This document shows, one piece after another, positions 49,631-61,696 of a DNA stretch of 64,000 nucleotides. The notes under the pieces are model-generated. The model was not told where the DNA came from and searched no databases. It worked only from the letters and a program-made list of their open reading frames with translations. Where the stretch lies: contig CAJNOP010000042.1 of NCBI GenBank assembly GCA_905250075.1, positions 845,152-909,151 of the forward strand, written 5' to 3'. Origin of the DNA: Rotaria sp. Silwood1 (taxonomy: Eukaryota > Rotifera > Eurotatoria > Philodinida > Philodinidae). The translations under genes were made by a program, and so were the position numbers. Positions within the stretch are counted from its first letter, which is position 1. Each line of letters opens with the position of its first letter.

Positions 49631-52467
49631 AACATTTGCGGAAAAAATAAAATTTCGAAATTTCTATATGATCAAATACTCAAATTTAGATAGAATTTTT
49701 ATTTCTAGATTTATTCCGCCCTAAGATCTTGTATTTGTTTATCGTAGAAAATGTCAAATACCTAAAATTAAGAAAATACTTTGTTGAATAAAGAAATATT
49801 CATTAATATGTTGATGAGGATACATTTCTTAAAAAAAAAGAAGAATAATGGTTGAAGAATAAGTGAAATTTTAGAAATTTCAAAATGCAAATAGTTAATT
49901 TCATTAAGAGAACTTCGAAAATTGATATATTTGTTGAAGGACAAATGTTCTTTATCAAATCAAAAATGTTTATTCTATGGTTTCATTCTATGTTCTATAA
50001 AATGAAAAAAAATATTCGAGTCTTGTGAAGCCAACCTTTTTTTCATTTATTTTGTTCCAAGTTTAGAAAATGTTGCTGTGATAAAATGACACTTCATCAG
50101 CTAACATTTGTTTCTTGTTGTACATAAACTTACCTTTTTTCTTCATGAGGCACTTGCTTATTTTTCATTGATTCACAATAAATCAAGGAAGAAAGTGCAG
50201 GCTTAGAACTCCTCTGTATTCTCCCTCAGTACCTCAGCATTTTTCAGCACCTTTGAACATAATTTGCTACACTTACATCCTTTATATTAAGACTAAATAA
50301 AAAAAAGTTCCTGAAACGTTAAAAAAAAAGTCATATCAGCTCAAATCTTCGATGAGTTTTTAACAGAATATTACATTCTTTTAAAGACTAAAAGTGCATT
50401 GAAGTTGAGTGAGCACATAAACAAATTCATTCGTCAATAAACATGAGAAAAAAGGTAATGTGGTGACTTTAGCTTTTCAACTTTTTTTTAATGTTTCTCA
50501 AAATCGTTGTTCATATAAATTCTGTCATTTTAAACAGAGCTTGGTTGAAGATATTAGTAATTTTTCTCTAATTCCAAAGTTTTTTTTTATCATTATCTGT
50601 GATGCTAATGTTAAGAAATGATTTTATTCTTATTGATTCGCTAATAAAGAGAAATATGTCTATCGAAAGATCGCCACTTGACATTTAGAGAAGATAAATA
50701 TACGATAGGCAATGTCTGATGCGATTAACAATTCAGACATCGAATTCAGGAAGTGTTGATCAAGTTTCATATTTTATAGATATGCCGACAAGCTCCCATT
50801 TAGAGACTCTGAACTAAAGAAGCAAATTTCGAAAAATAATACTTCCACAATAGGACGATTCTTGACCCTTACATATCCTTTTGTATATGTGACCTTCTCT
50901 ACATCTTATGACCTCGTGACCGAGCAGTGACCTTGCCTATATTTGTTTGTATTCTCATACGTGACCGCTTGTGTTATACTAACTGCTATATAAGATGCAC
51001 ACATAGATGAAAAAAAAAACATAAATCAAGGTTGAAGTAGCTCAGTAGGAGGATGTAGTGTAGAAAAATTTTTTTCTCATACGTCTCTTAAGGTTTTCTT
51101 TTAAAAACGGGCACTCACTGTCTCCTTTCTTTCATCCCGTCTACATCCCTATTTGTATAATATTCAATAGAGAGCCAAACATAAAGTGAGTAAATAATTT
51201 TCACATAATAATCCCACAGTCGATGAAATGGTATCAACTTTTTAATTAGGCTCTGTGCCAGTAATATGAGATCAAGAAATATAATTTCACTGGCAATTGA
51301 TTTGTGACATCTAAATTAACTGTTCGAATGGTTAGAAAGTCAATTCGAGGAGGAAGCCAGTTTCATTCGCTGATGATTCTCCTTCCTTTATCATGTTTTT
51401 ACTAAGATCTAAATTATTCGATTTTATCATCGAATATTTCTTATATCTTGAGATGTTGAATAGACTTGAAGATTTTTTAAATTGTGAAAAAAAAAGACGT
51501 GCAATATACTATTTGAATTGTATCGTATCGTTCGAGGACGTAAAAATCTCACTTTTAAAGTGATACTGCCGGATTCTAATTAGTTTTCAGTCTTAGGCAA
51601 GGGGATATTGATCCAAAATGAACCTCCAATCCTTCAAGAATTTAGAATTATAAACTTCGGGACCTGTTCTGTATAGGCGAACTCTAATATCGTACTAGAT
51701 CATATCTTCGATCAAAATGAACAAGTTAATTATGTGATCACGATGATTGAATTGAAATTATCTCTTTTCAATAGTTTCGAACCCACATATTCTACTCTAT
51801 TTGAACGATATGGCAGAGTTATAGGTCTCTAGTTCCTAGAAAAGAACAGTGAAAAGCTTTTTTTGACACTAATTTTACAGTTTTGTAGACCTTGATAAGT
51901 ATTAGTCTCACACAAAAATAACTTCAGATCTCTATGAAAAGTATCGAATCGTCTTTATACATTACTTCAATGGTACCTGAGTACTAGACCAGTCGGACGG
52001 TATTTGAAACATGTTCCAGTCAATTTTTTATTTTGATCTTCATGTTAAATATACAATTTTGTCTAGCATTAAATTCTCTATCAAACGATATATCAGGGTT
52101 GAAACCAAACCAGTATTGCATCGGTTGAAACTTTTGAAAAATCGACTCTTTTTGATCCTGTTTTTGGTCAAAAAAAGGAAGATTTTCGCGTTTTTCTCAG
52201 TCCTCATAAATAAGATAATTAGCAAGACAGATATTATTTCAATCACTTATTTCAAGGTTAAATGTTCTAGAATCTTTATTATGCAGATTCTCACATGTGC
52301 TGGCAAATTGTTTCATTTCTGAGGGAAATTCCTTCTGAAAATCAAATTAAAAAATACTTTGCTAGTTTTTTATCGGTTTGAGGTGTAATTCTAACTGGTA
52401 CCGATTTCAGCACTGCAGTATATTAACTGACTATTGTACATATTACCTTCCACAACAGTATCATGAA

Positions 52468-52733
52468 TAGACATGAGCGAAATCAACGTTTTTCAGTCCC
52501 GATATGATAGTTCCGTAAAAAACAGTGCTTTTCAAAAAAATTTGAAAAGTTGGAAAGGTCGAACAAATGTGTAGTTCATGAAAAACCTTAAGAGCTATTG
52601 TACGAAAATCTATGAGGAACGTCGTGACTTTCTGAACATCTATTTTTTTAAAAGTAATTATTCCACGGGACCAACTTTTTATAGACTGGTCCCGGTCTCG
52701 TTAGTTTTTCAAAACTAGTTTCGCTCATCTCTC
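52468..52733. mobile_element. hAT-like MITE, about 266 bp
   Basis: The left end TAGACATGAGCGAAA and the right end, which reads GAGAGATGAGCGAAAC on the other strand, form imperfect terminal inverted repeats. They match a TAGAGATGAGCGA-type hAT start. Flanks are ATCATGAA (52460-52467) and ATCATAAA (52734-52741), 7 of 8 identical, as expected for an aged 8-bp target duplication. No coding capacity. It sits about 245 bp upstream of the Hint gene. Confidence 0.72.
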
Positions 52734-52977
52734 ATCATAAACCAAGTAAGGAAACTAACTCTCTCCCTCATGTTTTGTATTCCAAGATGATTATAAGCTC
52801 TACTACGAGTGACTTGATTTATTGTATCATAATAACTTTCTCGTTGATGACAATTATATTTATTTCATCATTATCGCTAGATAAATCATCTGTATATAAA
52901 GAAACATTTCAATCAATAGCAGTTATCAAGTTCATTATTAAACAAAATACAATATAAATCCTATCGTTGATAGTCAA

Positions 52978-53772
52978 ATGTCGTCATTAATGTTTGTTTT
53001 ATTTGTCTTCATTTTGATGAACAGAATCACGGCTGGTGCCAACGCCGCAGTAACCTATGATTCGACTTGTACGTGTGAAGAAAACTCAACGAATGTTTGC
53101 ATGAAATACACATGCGTATCAATACCACGAGAACCGCAATGCTTTCCTGGCTCAAGCCAAATTGCTCTTGATGATGGTAGCTTCAAAGCGCTATCAGACA
53201 TTATGATCGGTGATCGAGTACTTGTCAACAAAAATAACGTTTATGAACCGATCATTGGTTTTATTCATGCGAAACATGACGGTGTCTTCGATTTTCTCGC
53301 AATTGAGATACAGTCAGTTGCATTAAACTCGTCCTCAACATTTATTGTATCTGCCAATCATCTTATCTTTGATTTCGATTCTGACAACGTTCGTTTCGCA
53401 GGACATTTTCGTATCGGTGAACGTGTACAGGTCATTCATAACAATCAAATTGTTCCTGGTGAAATTATCAGTATTCAATTGACAAAGCAAAAAGGATACT
53501 ATGCTCCACTCACTGAATCCGGCACTATCGTTGTTAACGGAGTACTCGCTTCGAACTACGCTACTGTGAGTAATCACGTTTTAGCTCATCAAATAATGAG
53601 TATCTACCGATGGTTGATCAATCTGGTTGGAGCATCGACATCGAGCGAACAAATCTCGTGGATTTTGCAAGTAATGTGGCAGGTGCAACAGATGATAGTC
53701 TGGTGTGGTGGAGACAAATTAACAGGCGTTCACACATACAATGGTACATTCGAAGTGTCAGCCTTTGTCTGA
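52978..53772 (+). CDS. Secreted orphan Hint-domain protein (hedgehog autoprocessing type), 264 aa
   Basis: Single-exon gene. Residues 1-23 are a signal peptide (hydrophobic [11 protein letters not shown], then small residues). A short cysteine-bearing segment follows (CTC, then CMKYTC, residues 31-46), then the Hint module from Cys55. Hedgehog-type marks are [13 protein letters not shown] with [15 protein letters not shown], the SANHLIF motif (His128, with Ser125 where hedgehog has Thr) and [18 protein letters not shown] (residues 175-192). Such domains cleave the peptide bond before the Cys and can join the upstream part to a sterol (established for hedgehog). No hedgehog signalling domain is present: the released part would be only about 31 residues after signal removal. 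Hedgehog's second Cys (ASCYA) is Asn193 here. The C-terminal 45 residues keep a [11 protein letters not shown] amphipathic stretch like the end of hedgehog. An AATAAA lies 11 bp after the stop. Confidence 0.88.
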   Translation: MSSLMFVLFVFILMNRITAGANAAVTYDSTCTCEENSTNVCMKYTCVSIPREPQCFPGSSQIALDDGSFKALSDIMIGDRVLVNKNNVYEPIIGFIHAKHDGVFDFLAIEIQSVALNSSSTFIVSANHLIFDFDSDNVRFAGHFRIGERVQVIHNNQIVPGEIISIQLTKQKGYYAPLTESGTIVVNGVLASNYATVSNHVLAHQIMSIYRWLINLVGASTSSEQISWILQVMWQVQQMIVWCGGDKLTGVHTYNGTFEVSAFV

Positions 53773-54919
53773 AAACTTTAAAAATAAATATAGACTTCTC
53801 TTCAACATATATGTTATTGTGTGTTCTATTTATTATACCATTCTCTGTTCATTCTTAAAGTCCAGATGTATAAACACTGCCGATAGTTTGTATGTCTAGG
53901 CAAATTTTGCGATTTTGTGTAATGATTAATGAACGATATCCTTCCTTTCGCTTATCTGTTGTGTTAAATAAATAAGAATATATTCGTATTAATACATAGA
54001 CACGACTGAACTGATGAAGTGGCTCAATAAACATCATTATCATTGATACCAATAATTTCTTCTCTAGTTCATCACACTGTCCAGTTCTATAATTTTTTGT
54101 AAATAATAATATTCTCTTTTTTTAGATTGAATAATATAATAGGTAACTATTTTATCAAAATTCTAAATTGGATGTTGGTAATTGAATATAATAAAAATGA
54201 TATTATTTTATTTACTAAAATACAAGATTGCATAAATATCTTTTTTTTTCGACGATAAGACAAGAAAAATATCCATAAATATATTTTTGTCATGACCAGA
54301 GGTGGAGAATCTGCCGCGAAAATAAAAAAATTTCTCTGAGCGATAGGATGTGGATGTGGGTGTGGGTATGAGAGTGTGGGTGGGGGTGTGGGTGGGGGTG
54401 TGGGTGTGAGTGGATGTGGGTGTGGGGTGTGGGTGTGGTTGTGCTCTTCAATCACACCAACCCACACCCACACCCTTGAACTAAGCATCATGTTATCATG
54501 ATAGTAAATCGTGATATTGTTCAGCCAATTTCATGTTTAACTAAATATAATTTCTCTTTTTTCTTGGTTTCGTTACATACATCACTTGTTTTGATTTCAA
54601 CCTGAAAAACACATAGTTTTGATGTGACTCTGTTTATTATAGCAATGTTGATATGGATGTTTTGTTATTATTTTCATTTTAGTTTTACCTTTTTAGTGCA
54701 ATTCTATAGATAAACAGTAATTTTTCAATCTTCTGTGTTTCTTGTATAAGCTTTTATTTTTCTTTTCATATTTCTCATTTAAGAGAAAATACGAATATCA
54801 GATGTTATTTTCTCGATTATAAAAAAATTCGATATTCATACACTTTGGTTACATCAGCAAAGTGTACACAAGCATCTTGTTTAAGATTTCTATTGCAAGT
54901 TCTAATTCAAAATCCTGAT
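53773..54919. other. Intergenic with a telomere-like foldback
   Basis: No gene seen. The frame 54147-54491 minus is a translation of the simple repeat. The foldback at 54346-54475 is annotated separately. Confidence 0.6.
54346..54475. repeat. Telomere-like foldback with a long G-rich arm
   Basis: A G arm of about 98 bp (54346-54443) is built from GTGTGGG, GGATGTGGG and GTGGGGGTG units. A 7-base spacer follows, then a C arm (54451-54475, CCAACCCACACCCACACCC). It is the longest G-rich TGTGGG-like tract in the window. Confidence 0.75.
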
Positions 54920-55493
54920 TCATATGTGCAATACATTGCAGATTGCTGTATGGAACTGTCGACGACGTGCTTTCTGCCCTTCCTTGTCGATCGGATTGAT
55001 TGCATTAATGATCTGTTCAAAATTCATATCCCCTCGTCGATGAATCTACACAAGACGAAAGAAATTGATAAGATAAATTCAATCCCTAGTAATATAAACT
55101 AGTACATACATTTGTCGTTCAGAACCAAGCAGCCGTAGCCCAAGCTACCTCTTCGTTTCGTGCAACCGATTCCGGATCATGAACCAAGCGATCGTCACCA
55201 TATAGATACAGAGAGGCGGCTAGATAGTTGTATTTGTGAGTCAGCTGAATGTATCCTCGTCCCAGGTATTTACGTCCTCCATCGTAATCATCTCTAGGAT
55301 TAATCTCCCTTTTGTGCTGGAGACCTTCGCTTTCATGGTAGATGTTAGCCAAGAACATTGCTAGCTCTGCTCTGTCGCTAATATTGGCTCTTGGTATGGC
55401 ATTAATCAAACCATTGTACTTTTCATGACAATTATCTGATATTTAAAATTCGCATGCTGTTAGTGTACGCTTGAATTCATCGAAGCTGATCAT
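54920..55493 (-). pseudogene. GH19 chitinase-like gene with two internal stops
   Basis: Exon 1 (55493-55110) and exon 2 (55045-54920) join across a 64-bp GT/AG intron in phase 0, giving 170 codons. GH19 marks are LANIYHESEGLQH with the catalytic Glu after His, GRGYIQLTHKYNY, HDPESVARNEEVAWATAAWF and, in exon 2, RGDMNFEQIINAINP. GH19 enzymes cleave chitin or peptidoglycan-like beta-1,4 N-acetyl sugars. Two lesions break the frame: TAA at codon 17 (55443-55445) and TGA at 55119-55121, right after AAWF, where the family normally has Trp (TGG to TGA). No upstream signal-peptide exon was found, although an acceptor-like ATATAG lies just before the ATG. At about 170 residues it is shorter than the usual 200-240 catalytic domain. 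GH19 genes are rare in animals, so horizontal origin is plausible. Confidence 0.87.
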
Positions 55494-58400
55494 TTTGCAC
55501 TATATGGTTGTAACGTTATGAGAGAACAGATTTTCTAGAAAAAAGAAAATTTTAACTAGATTGTTTAATTGACGACTTTCTCAAAAGAAAACGTTTCAAA
55601 ACATGTAAGTTTGAAAACTCGTTCCCTTAGATTCAATATATAAAACTCATAGTTTATCGATCCAATATCTGAAAATGATAACTTTTCCAATGAAAAAGTC
55701 GTTCCAAAGTCCACAATTTCTAAAAAAAAAAGGTATTGTCTCAAAATCTCGAAAAACATTCAAGAATAAATTATTTATCACACTGGAATGTATTTTTACA
55801 AGTAACACTGAACAGAAGAAGTAAACATGATGGATGGTAGATAGAATTGAGCATATGTAAGGTGTTTACGCAGTACTCTATGAATATAGCTAACTTACAC
55901 AGGATCACCATTACCGAAACAAGAAAAACAATTGACATTTACAAGCCACTGCCTATCGCAGAATTCACTATGACTAGAGAAGAGAAAATCTTAATTTTTG
56001 GTAAAGGTTCTGCGAGGTGTCTTCGATCCTATTTTTTCGCGATTTTGGCTTTTGAAGATTATAAAATCTTCAATACGCATCTGATTTTCTATCGTGCCTA
56101 ATCAAATGTCTGTGGTTTGAGTCACTTCTTTCCTAGCTCAATATTATCATCCACATTTTTTACGTGTTTTTGTTTAAAAAAAACTATCTTTTTAATCATA
56201 TACCGTGATCTTATCATTGTATTCAATCGTGTATAGACTAATCCAGCAAGGATGTGGAATATTGAGAGAAAAAACAACGTAATTTATCTTCTGGTTATTA
56301 GATAGTTTACATCAACTTGAAATTATGTTTTTCAATTTCTTACGTATGAAAGCTTGCTCTATAAGATATTTGTTTCAAAATCAAAACTACTACGAACATG
56401 AACAGAAATTAGACAAAAAATGACTTTCTATGTAGAGAAGCGTGCAACAATTAGTTCTTACCAAACAAAAACTAAAATTGTATCGACAGCGATATCATAC
56501 GATTTTTCAATGTGTAGATATAGAGTGAATAGACGAGTACGGATCAACAAATGCATTACAAATAAGTAAAGCTCATACATTAATATATTCCTAAAAATGA
56601 AATTAGTAGGAAAAACCCAATAGTCGTTACTCATCTATCCTTCATCTTGAGTCAGACAGACCTGACGTTATGTTTTTTTATCTATGCAAAGATGCTAAGA
56701 ATATAAAGAACTATGGCTTAACAACAAATAAAAAAACACATAAAAAAGAACGTGTGAATATTTCTCCAAGTAAAAGAAGTTGGAAAAAACCATCGGTCCA
56801 TTATTTATGTATTTGATTATAGGTCAGCAAGATAAAAAGGAAAGCATAAAGATTCAATTTCAGAAATGTACTAAGATGGCATTATTGTTTAATTCTCTAC
56901 GATGATGTATCTATGACGGAAGAAAAAAACAAATTTTGTCTTTCCTCTACTAGTCGACATGGCCTCATCACCAATATGTAACATTGACTCATACAAACAA
57001 TTCGCTTGCGCTCTCTACATTTGTTGTCTATAATTTATTTGCATCGATCGTCTCAAAGTACATGCAGATTTTCTCATCTAATTCATATAGCTTACTGATG
57101 AAAACAATGCACTCGTAAATTAATACAAGAACTTCAATTTGTTCCAACCTGCTTTCTTCGCACAACTCGAGAAGTGACGTCGAAAAGCACATCAAACAGT
57201 TGTTCGTTGTTACTAGGTTACTATCAATGTTAAAAATATCCGATTTACTTCTCACTCTTGTTCCAATGAGTCTTCTGCATTTTGCTCACAATCATTAATG
57301 AAAATAACGCTCATCAGCGTGTTAAGTTCAGTTGATAGTGAAACTTTTGCAATAATCGACTTCATTCTCAGAACGAATTTCGTCATGTGCATTCGAAAAG
57401 CAGAAAAAAATCCGAAACAATACGGAAATGCTTTTTTAATATGGGATCATCACATTTCTATGAATTTTAATAATGTCTTGCTTCTTCTTATGTACTTATT
57501 TATTGTAAAAAAGTGCCGAAACACAATAAATAATACATGAAGAAGATGGATATTTTATTAAGCATATGATTTTTTTGAACGTAGTTATATCTACTGTTTG
57601 AGTGACTTCGTGTAACAATGAAGTGTTTCAATGAATTTGTATTTCTGCAGCTATTAAATTTGCTGAAATAAATTGTAGAAAATGTCGGGCAGATGCCACA
57701 CCAACCCAACTGCTAAGTCACACAATGGTACTTTGTTTAGTAAAAGTCATAATACCACGTATCATATATCTATATCGATGATAATGACAAAAGTAAAGAC
57801 TATAATAACTTAGTTTTTGAATGATTGTGACATGTGTATTATTTCAGTTACAATGAACAAACATTATTCTTGAAAATGTATAGAAAAAAACATAAAAAAC
57901 TTTATCTGTATCTTAGTCATTTGTATTTGAATTATAATTAAATGACAAATCGTTCTGTGTGGCAACAGCATGTCGTATGAAATCAAACCAATCGCTATGC
58001 GAGCAAAGTGTATCTTATCAATCATTTCAATAGTGTTGATTTCTACAATTAAGATTCGCTACCACCAGTTAAAAGCCATATAAAACGAAAAAGATCTGCA
58101 TTGCTAGTATGACGTACATAGAATAAACATTTTTTAATCTATTTTTTATTAATTATGCTAGTGAATATAAAAATGGGAAGTACTTACATTACACTCAAAA
58201 AAAAAAGAAATGAAGATATTTAAGTCAGAAGGAACATCATGAACGCAAAGTGTTTCAGAATTTACTACCAATGTAATTATGACGAGTATAAGTTCGGGAT
58301 TCCAAGAATATCAAAGAAAGAAATGACAACAACAACACAACTATCCTGAAACACGTTCATATTCTTGTCTCTACTGTTCCCAAATTCTTTTTTTTTTACT

Positions 58401-58822
58401 GATAAATCTATCAAGATTCTTTTTCTCTATGTTCAATGTAAGATTTTAGCCTAATTTGCAAGATCTTGCGAATTAGACACAAATCCGATCGACAGAATCT
58501 AGACTGACAAATTGAGAATATACTAGAACAAGTACATCATAACTAAACTGTTTTGTACGAGAAAGATGAATCATTGGATGAACGCAGTAACTCGATAAGC
58601 GTCTGCAATTTGTTTGTAATTTGAGTTCATGCTATTCATCCTTTGAGGTTAGATTAGATAATGCTGCACTGACAAGAGCTCTTTGTCGTTTCAGTAGTTT
58701 TGAATGATAAAACCTACGACATGTTGTAAGTCTTACTTTGAAGAATAGATGAACCAAATAACATTGTTCATTATTTAGTATCAACGAATATATTCAGACA
58801 GCTGATATACTTGAACAGCTAA

Positions 58823-59152
58823 AGCCACTCGTGGTGCACTCATGCTTCATTTGCTTGTTTAAAAATTTCTGATCGTCATCAAATTTTTGAGCTCAAATCA
58901 AAGATTTCTGTACCATTCGACGACTGTCGACTTATCGTACAAAAAAGAGAGAGGCCTTCGGACACAATATGCATTTTCATCTTGGATATCAAAGATAAGG
59001 ATGAACTTCTCGAAACTAGATTACAATACACAGTTGCCATATTGAAAATCAAGATTTTGATGTATTTTTCTATTTTACCAGATCACCCTTATCTTGCTTT
59101 TCGCGGCCAACCACTTTACGAGCAGCAATCATTGATTGACTTAATCACTTGA
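58823..59152 (+). other. Possible coding remnant, 109 codons open
   Basis: Between a TAA at 58820 and a TGA ending at 59152 one frame stays open for 109 codons with balanced composition (for example IFELKSKISVPFDDC, then DTICIFILDIKDKDELLE, then YLAFRGQPLYEQQSLIDLI). It has no early ATG, so it would need an upstream exon. The last part has the spacing of a ubiquitin-like LxFxGxxLxxxxxLxD turn, but that is weak. It could be chance. Confidence 0.2.
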
Positions 59153-59796
59153 AGAAAACGAAAAAATCTCATATTATAGGATGAAAACCTCTACTCATAG
59201 TACGGTTGATGAGTGATAGTAAGCAAAAACAAAAGAATTTCCTTTTCCATGAGAATAATTTAAAAGAAGATTTGTATTGTTAGACCAACGAACTCTTCTT
59301 ATTTGACTATCGAAATCCTGGTATGATCTCGTTCGCCATATACTATAGTCATTGCGATCGGTAATGATCGCCTTGATTTAACCAATACTGCTTGAAATCG
59401 AACAATCAATTGGTATGGATAAAATAGACTACCATCTCAGAACACGTATGATTGAAACACAAGAGGTTATCACAATGCGAAAAAACAGAAATTCCAGTTC
59501 TGATAGTAATCTTGTGAATTGTTGACTCGAACTCATCAGACAAAAAAAGACTTTCGATGAGTCAATACAGGGTGTTGGTACGTCTGAGTGTCGGTTTTAA
59601 GAGAAGGCGTCAACATCAACCGTCGCACATGTACTTTTATCTATGAAGTCAAACTGATAAGTTACGCAGCGTGTTATTAAAAATTCTTATATTCTCTTTA
59701 ATGCTATTTTCTGGGTGTAAGATTACCATTTATGCAATTCATTAGATTAAGCATTTTGTACTTTTCTTCGTATTACAAATTATTTTATAAGATTCA

Positions 59797-59831
59797 GAGT
59801 GTGGGTGTGGATGAAAAGAACATCCACACTC
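59797..59831. repeat. Telomere-like foldback, smallest cassette
   Basis: G arm GAGTGTGGGTGTGGATG (59797-59813), a 7-base loop, and C arm CATCCACACTC (59821-59831). The C arm is an exact complement of the ends of the G arm with one TGTGGG-like unit missing. Confidence 0.7.
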
Positions 59832-61078
59832 AGGACAATGTTTGTGTTATAAAAATCATTTCTTATTTCGTGAACGTATATGCCAATCTCGTTGTAGTGG
59901 AAAAATAATTGAGACGGTATATGTAGGTGTTCTCGGTTTCCAAACTCATATTCATAGTCTGCAAAACATTATTAGCAATAGTTCGATTCGTGTGAGAAAA
60001 ATATTTTCGAAGTGATTCTTTTTGATATTAGAAAGACTTTAAACTTTCATCAGACATTTTTCTTTTAAATAGTATTGGCTTACGATTATTTGATTTTGAT
60101 CATTTTCATCAAAATAGAGAATTCTATTTGAAGTCAATTCTATGTAGATACATAAAACAAAATTCATTTTACTTTAATATTATTAAGAAAAACTGCAAGT
60201 AGGAAAAACTTTTTCTTCTTCCTAATATCAGATAAAAATTTAATAAAAAAGGATTTTTTAAAAATATAACACATAATATTGATGATTTTCATCGAATTCT
60301 CATGAACAAATAAATGAAAAAGATGAAAATAATTTGATGAAGAGTTTTAAATGACAATGCATAATTATCAAAATAATTATTGTTAATAAAAATAAACATG
60401 TAAATGAATTAAATAATTTTTCTATTCATATTAAATACTATATTAATTAAACATTTAATTGAAATAATAAATCTTATTAATAATATTACTAATGATACAA
60501 ATATGATATTGTCATTTAATAATGGCAAACTTTGATGCATCTTTTCCGATTATTGTCCGAGTTAAATGGCCGTGAGTATTTCTTGAATAACTTTAAAATA
60601 GAAAGAGAAAAGTAGCCCGAACTTTTCGTACTATCTAGAATCGACATTGCTTGATCTTTTTACAAAATCAATGAAAAATTCCAGTCGCTTTTCTTCGTGG
60701 ACACACCATGGGTTTTAAAGTTCTGAAGGCTACTCACAACATTTTCTCACAATCTTAGCACCTAACATATATTGCTTACTATAAGTTTTTTAGTAGTTTT
60801 CATCTTCGTGGCATGATTTATTCACCTTTGAAGTTTTCTTGCCTACAGAAAACGTGATCGAAGAGTACTCGTTGGATGCTGCTGTGTGGGCGTGAGGTGT
60901 AGGAGTGGTTTGGGTATGAGTGTGAGCATAGACTTTGTTTTCTTTCTTCACTCTTTAGAAAGAGTTAGTACATTGAATCGCATAACGTCAGCCTGGATCA
61001 ATATGAAAACATATGCGTGATAGAAACATCAAGTGTATTTTAACTGAAGTGAGCAAACTGATTACTGTAAAAAATAGG

Positions 61079-61203
61079 CGTAGTGTAATAAATCCTCACT
61101 ATCCGTTTATGATCACGACATAAACCCCTTTTAGGTTTATGAGCGTAATCTACCCTTTCATAAACCTTTTTTTTCGTAAACCTTGGTAAGGATTTATTAT
61201 ACG
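61079..61203. repeat. Inverted-repeat element, about 125 bp, MITE-like
   Basis: Left end CGTAGTGTAATAAATCCTCAC and right end GGTAAGGATTTATTATACG are near-complementary over about 19 bases. The interior carries several copies of CATAAACC / GGTTTATG in both orientations. No coding capacity. Target duplication is not clear. Confidence 0.6.
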
Positions 61204-61643
61204 TTGCAAATTCATATACTCTTGTACTGTTTGCTGTGCTTATAAACCCTTTTTTTCAGTATATGAATGCAATAAGCGCTCAAACAATATGAGACAATAT
61301 TTAACAAGGTTGATATTTATGTTGAAGAGATAGAAAAAGAGCTAAATGATCATGATGATAATGATTATAAGACCTATACTGCATATGATACTGATGATTA
61401 ATGACGATTATGGCGAATTTATGTGAGCATCTTTAAATTCTTTTCGGTTGATCGATCTAGATCCAGGAAATTATTCCAATTGAACAACATTACAATATAG
61501 GTTGAAGATAATTTTCTGAAGATGCTAGTTCATTATCTTCAAAATAAGTTCAATGTATAACTTTTGATAATATTCTTCAGTAGACAAACCATTCCGAAGG
61601 TGAATAAATCACGTCACGAAGATGACGGCTACTAAAAATTTAT

Positions 61644-61696
61644 GGGTGTGGGTGTGGGTGTGTCATTTCATTAAAGACTCACACCCACACTCACCC
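61644..61696. repeat. Telomere-like foldback
   Basis: G arm GGGTGTGGGTGTGGGTGTGT (61644-61663) contains three in-register TGTGGG-type units. A loop of about 12 bases follows, then C arm GACTCACACCCACACTCACCC. The G arm is the purest TGTGGG run in the window. Confidence 0.75.

Larger units (their letters stand above)
49025..52977. other. Gene-poor stretch
   Basis: No gene is supported. Frames at 52011-52322 (plus) and 52040-52246 (minus) overlap antisense with no motif. The stretch holds a telomere-like foldback (49585-49630), a hAT-like MITE (52468-52733) and, near 51032, a tRNA A-box-like word without a B box. The upstream region of the Hint gene lies at the right end. Confidence 0.55.

Noticed and set aside
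51024..51090. tRNA-like A box (TAGCTCAGTAGG) near 51032
   Set aside because: No B box within the needed distance and no cloverleaf can be drawn. At best a tRNA-derived fragment.
52011..52322. 103-codon plus-strand frame
   Set aside because: No domain, strongly Ile/Lys/Phe biased as expected for AT-rich DNA, and an overlapping antisense frame of similar quality.
54147..54491. 114-codon minus-strand frame rich in Pro and His
   Set aside because: Most of it is the G-rich repeat at 54346-54475 read backwards.
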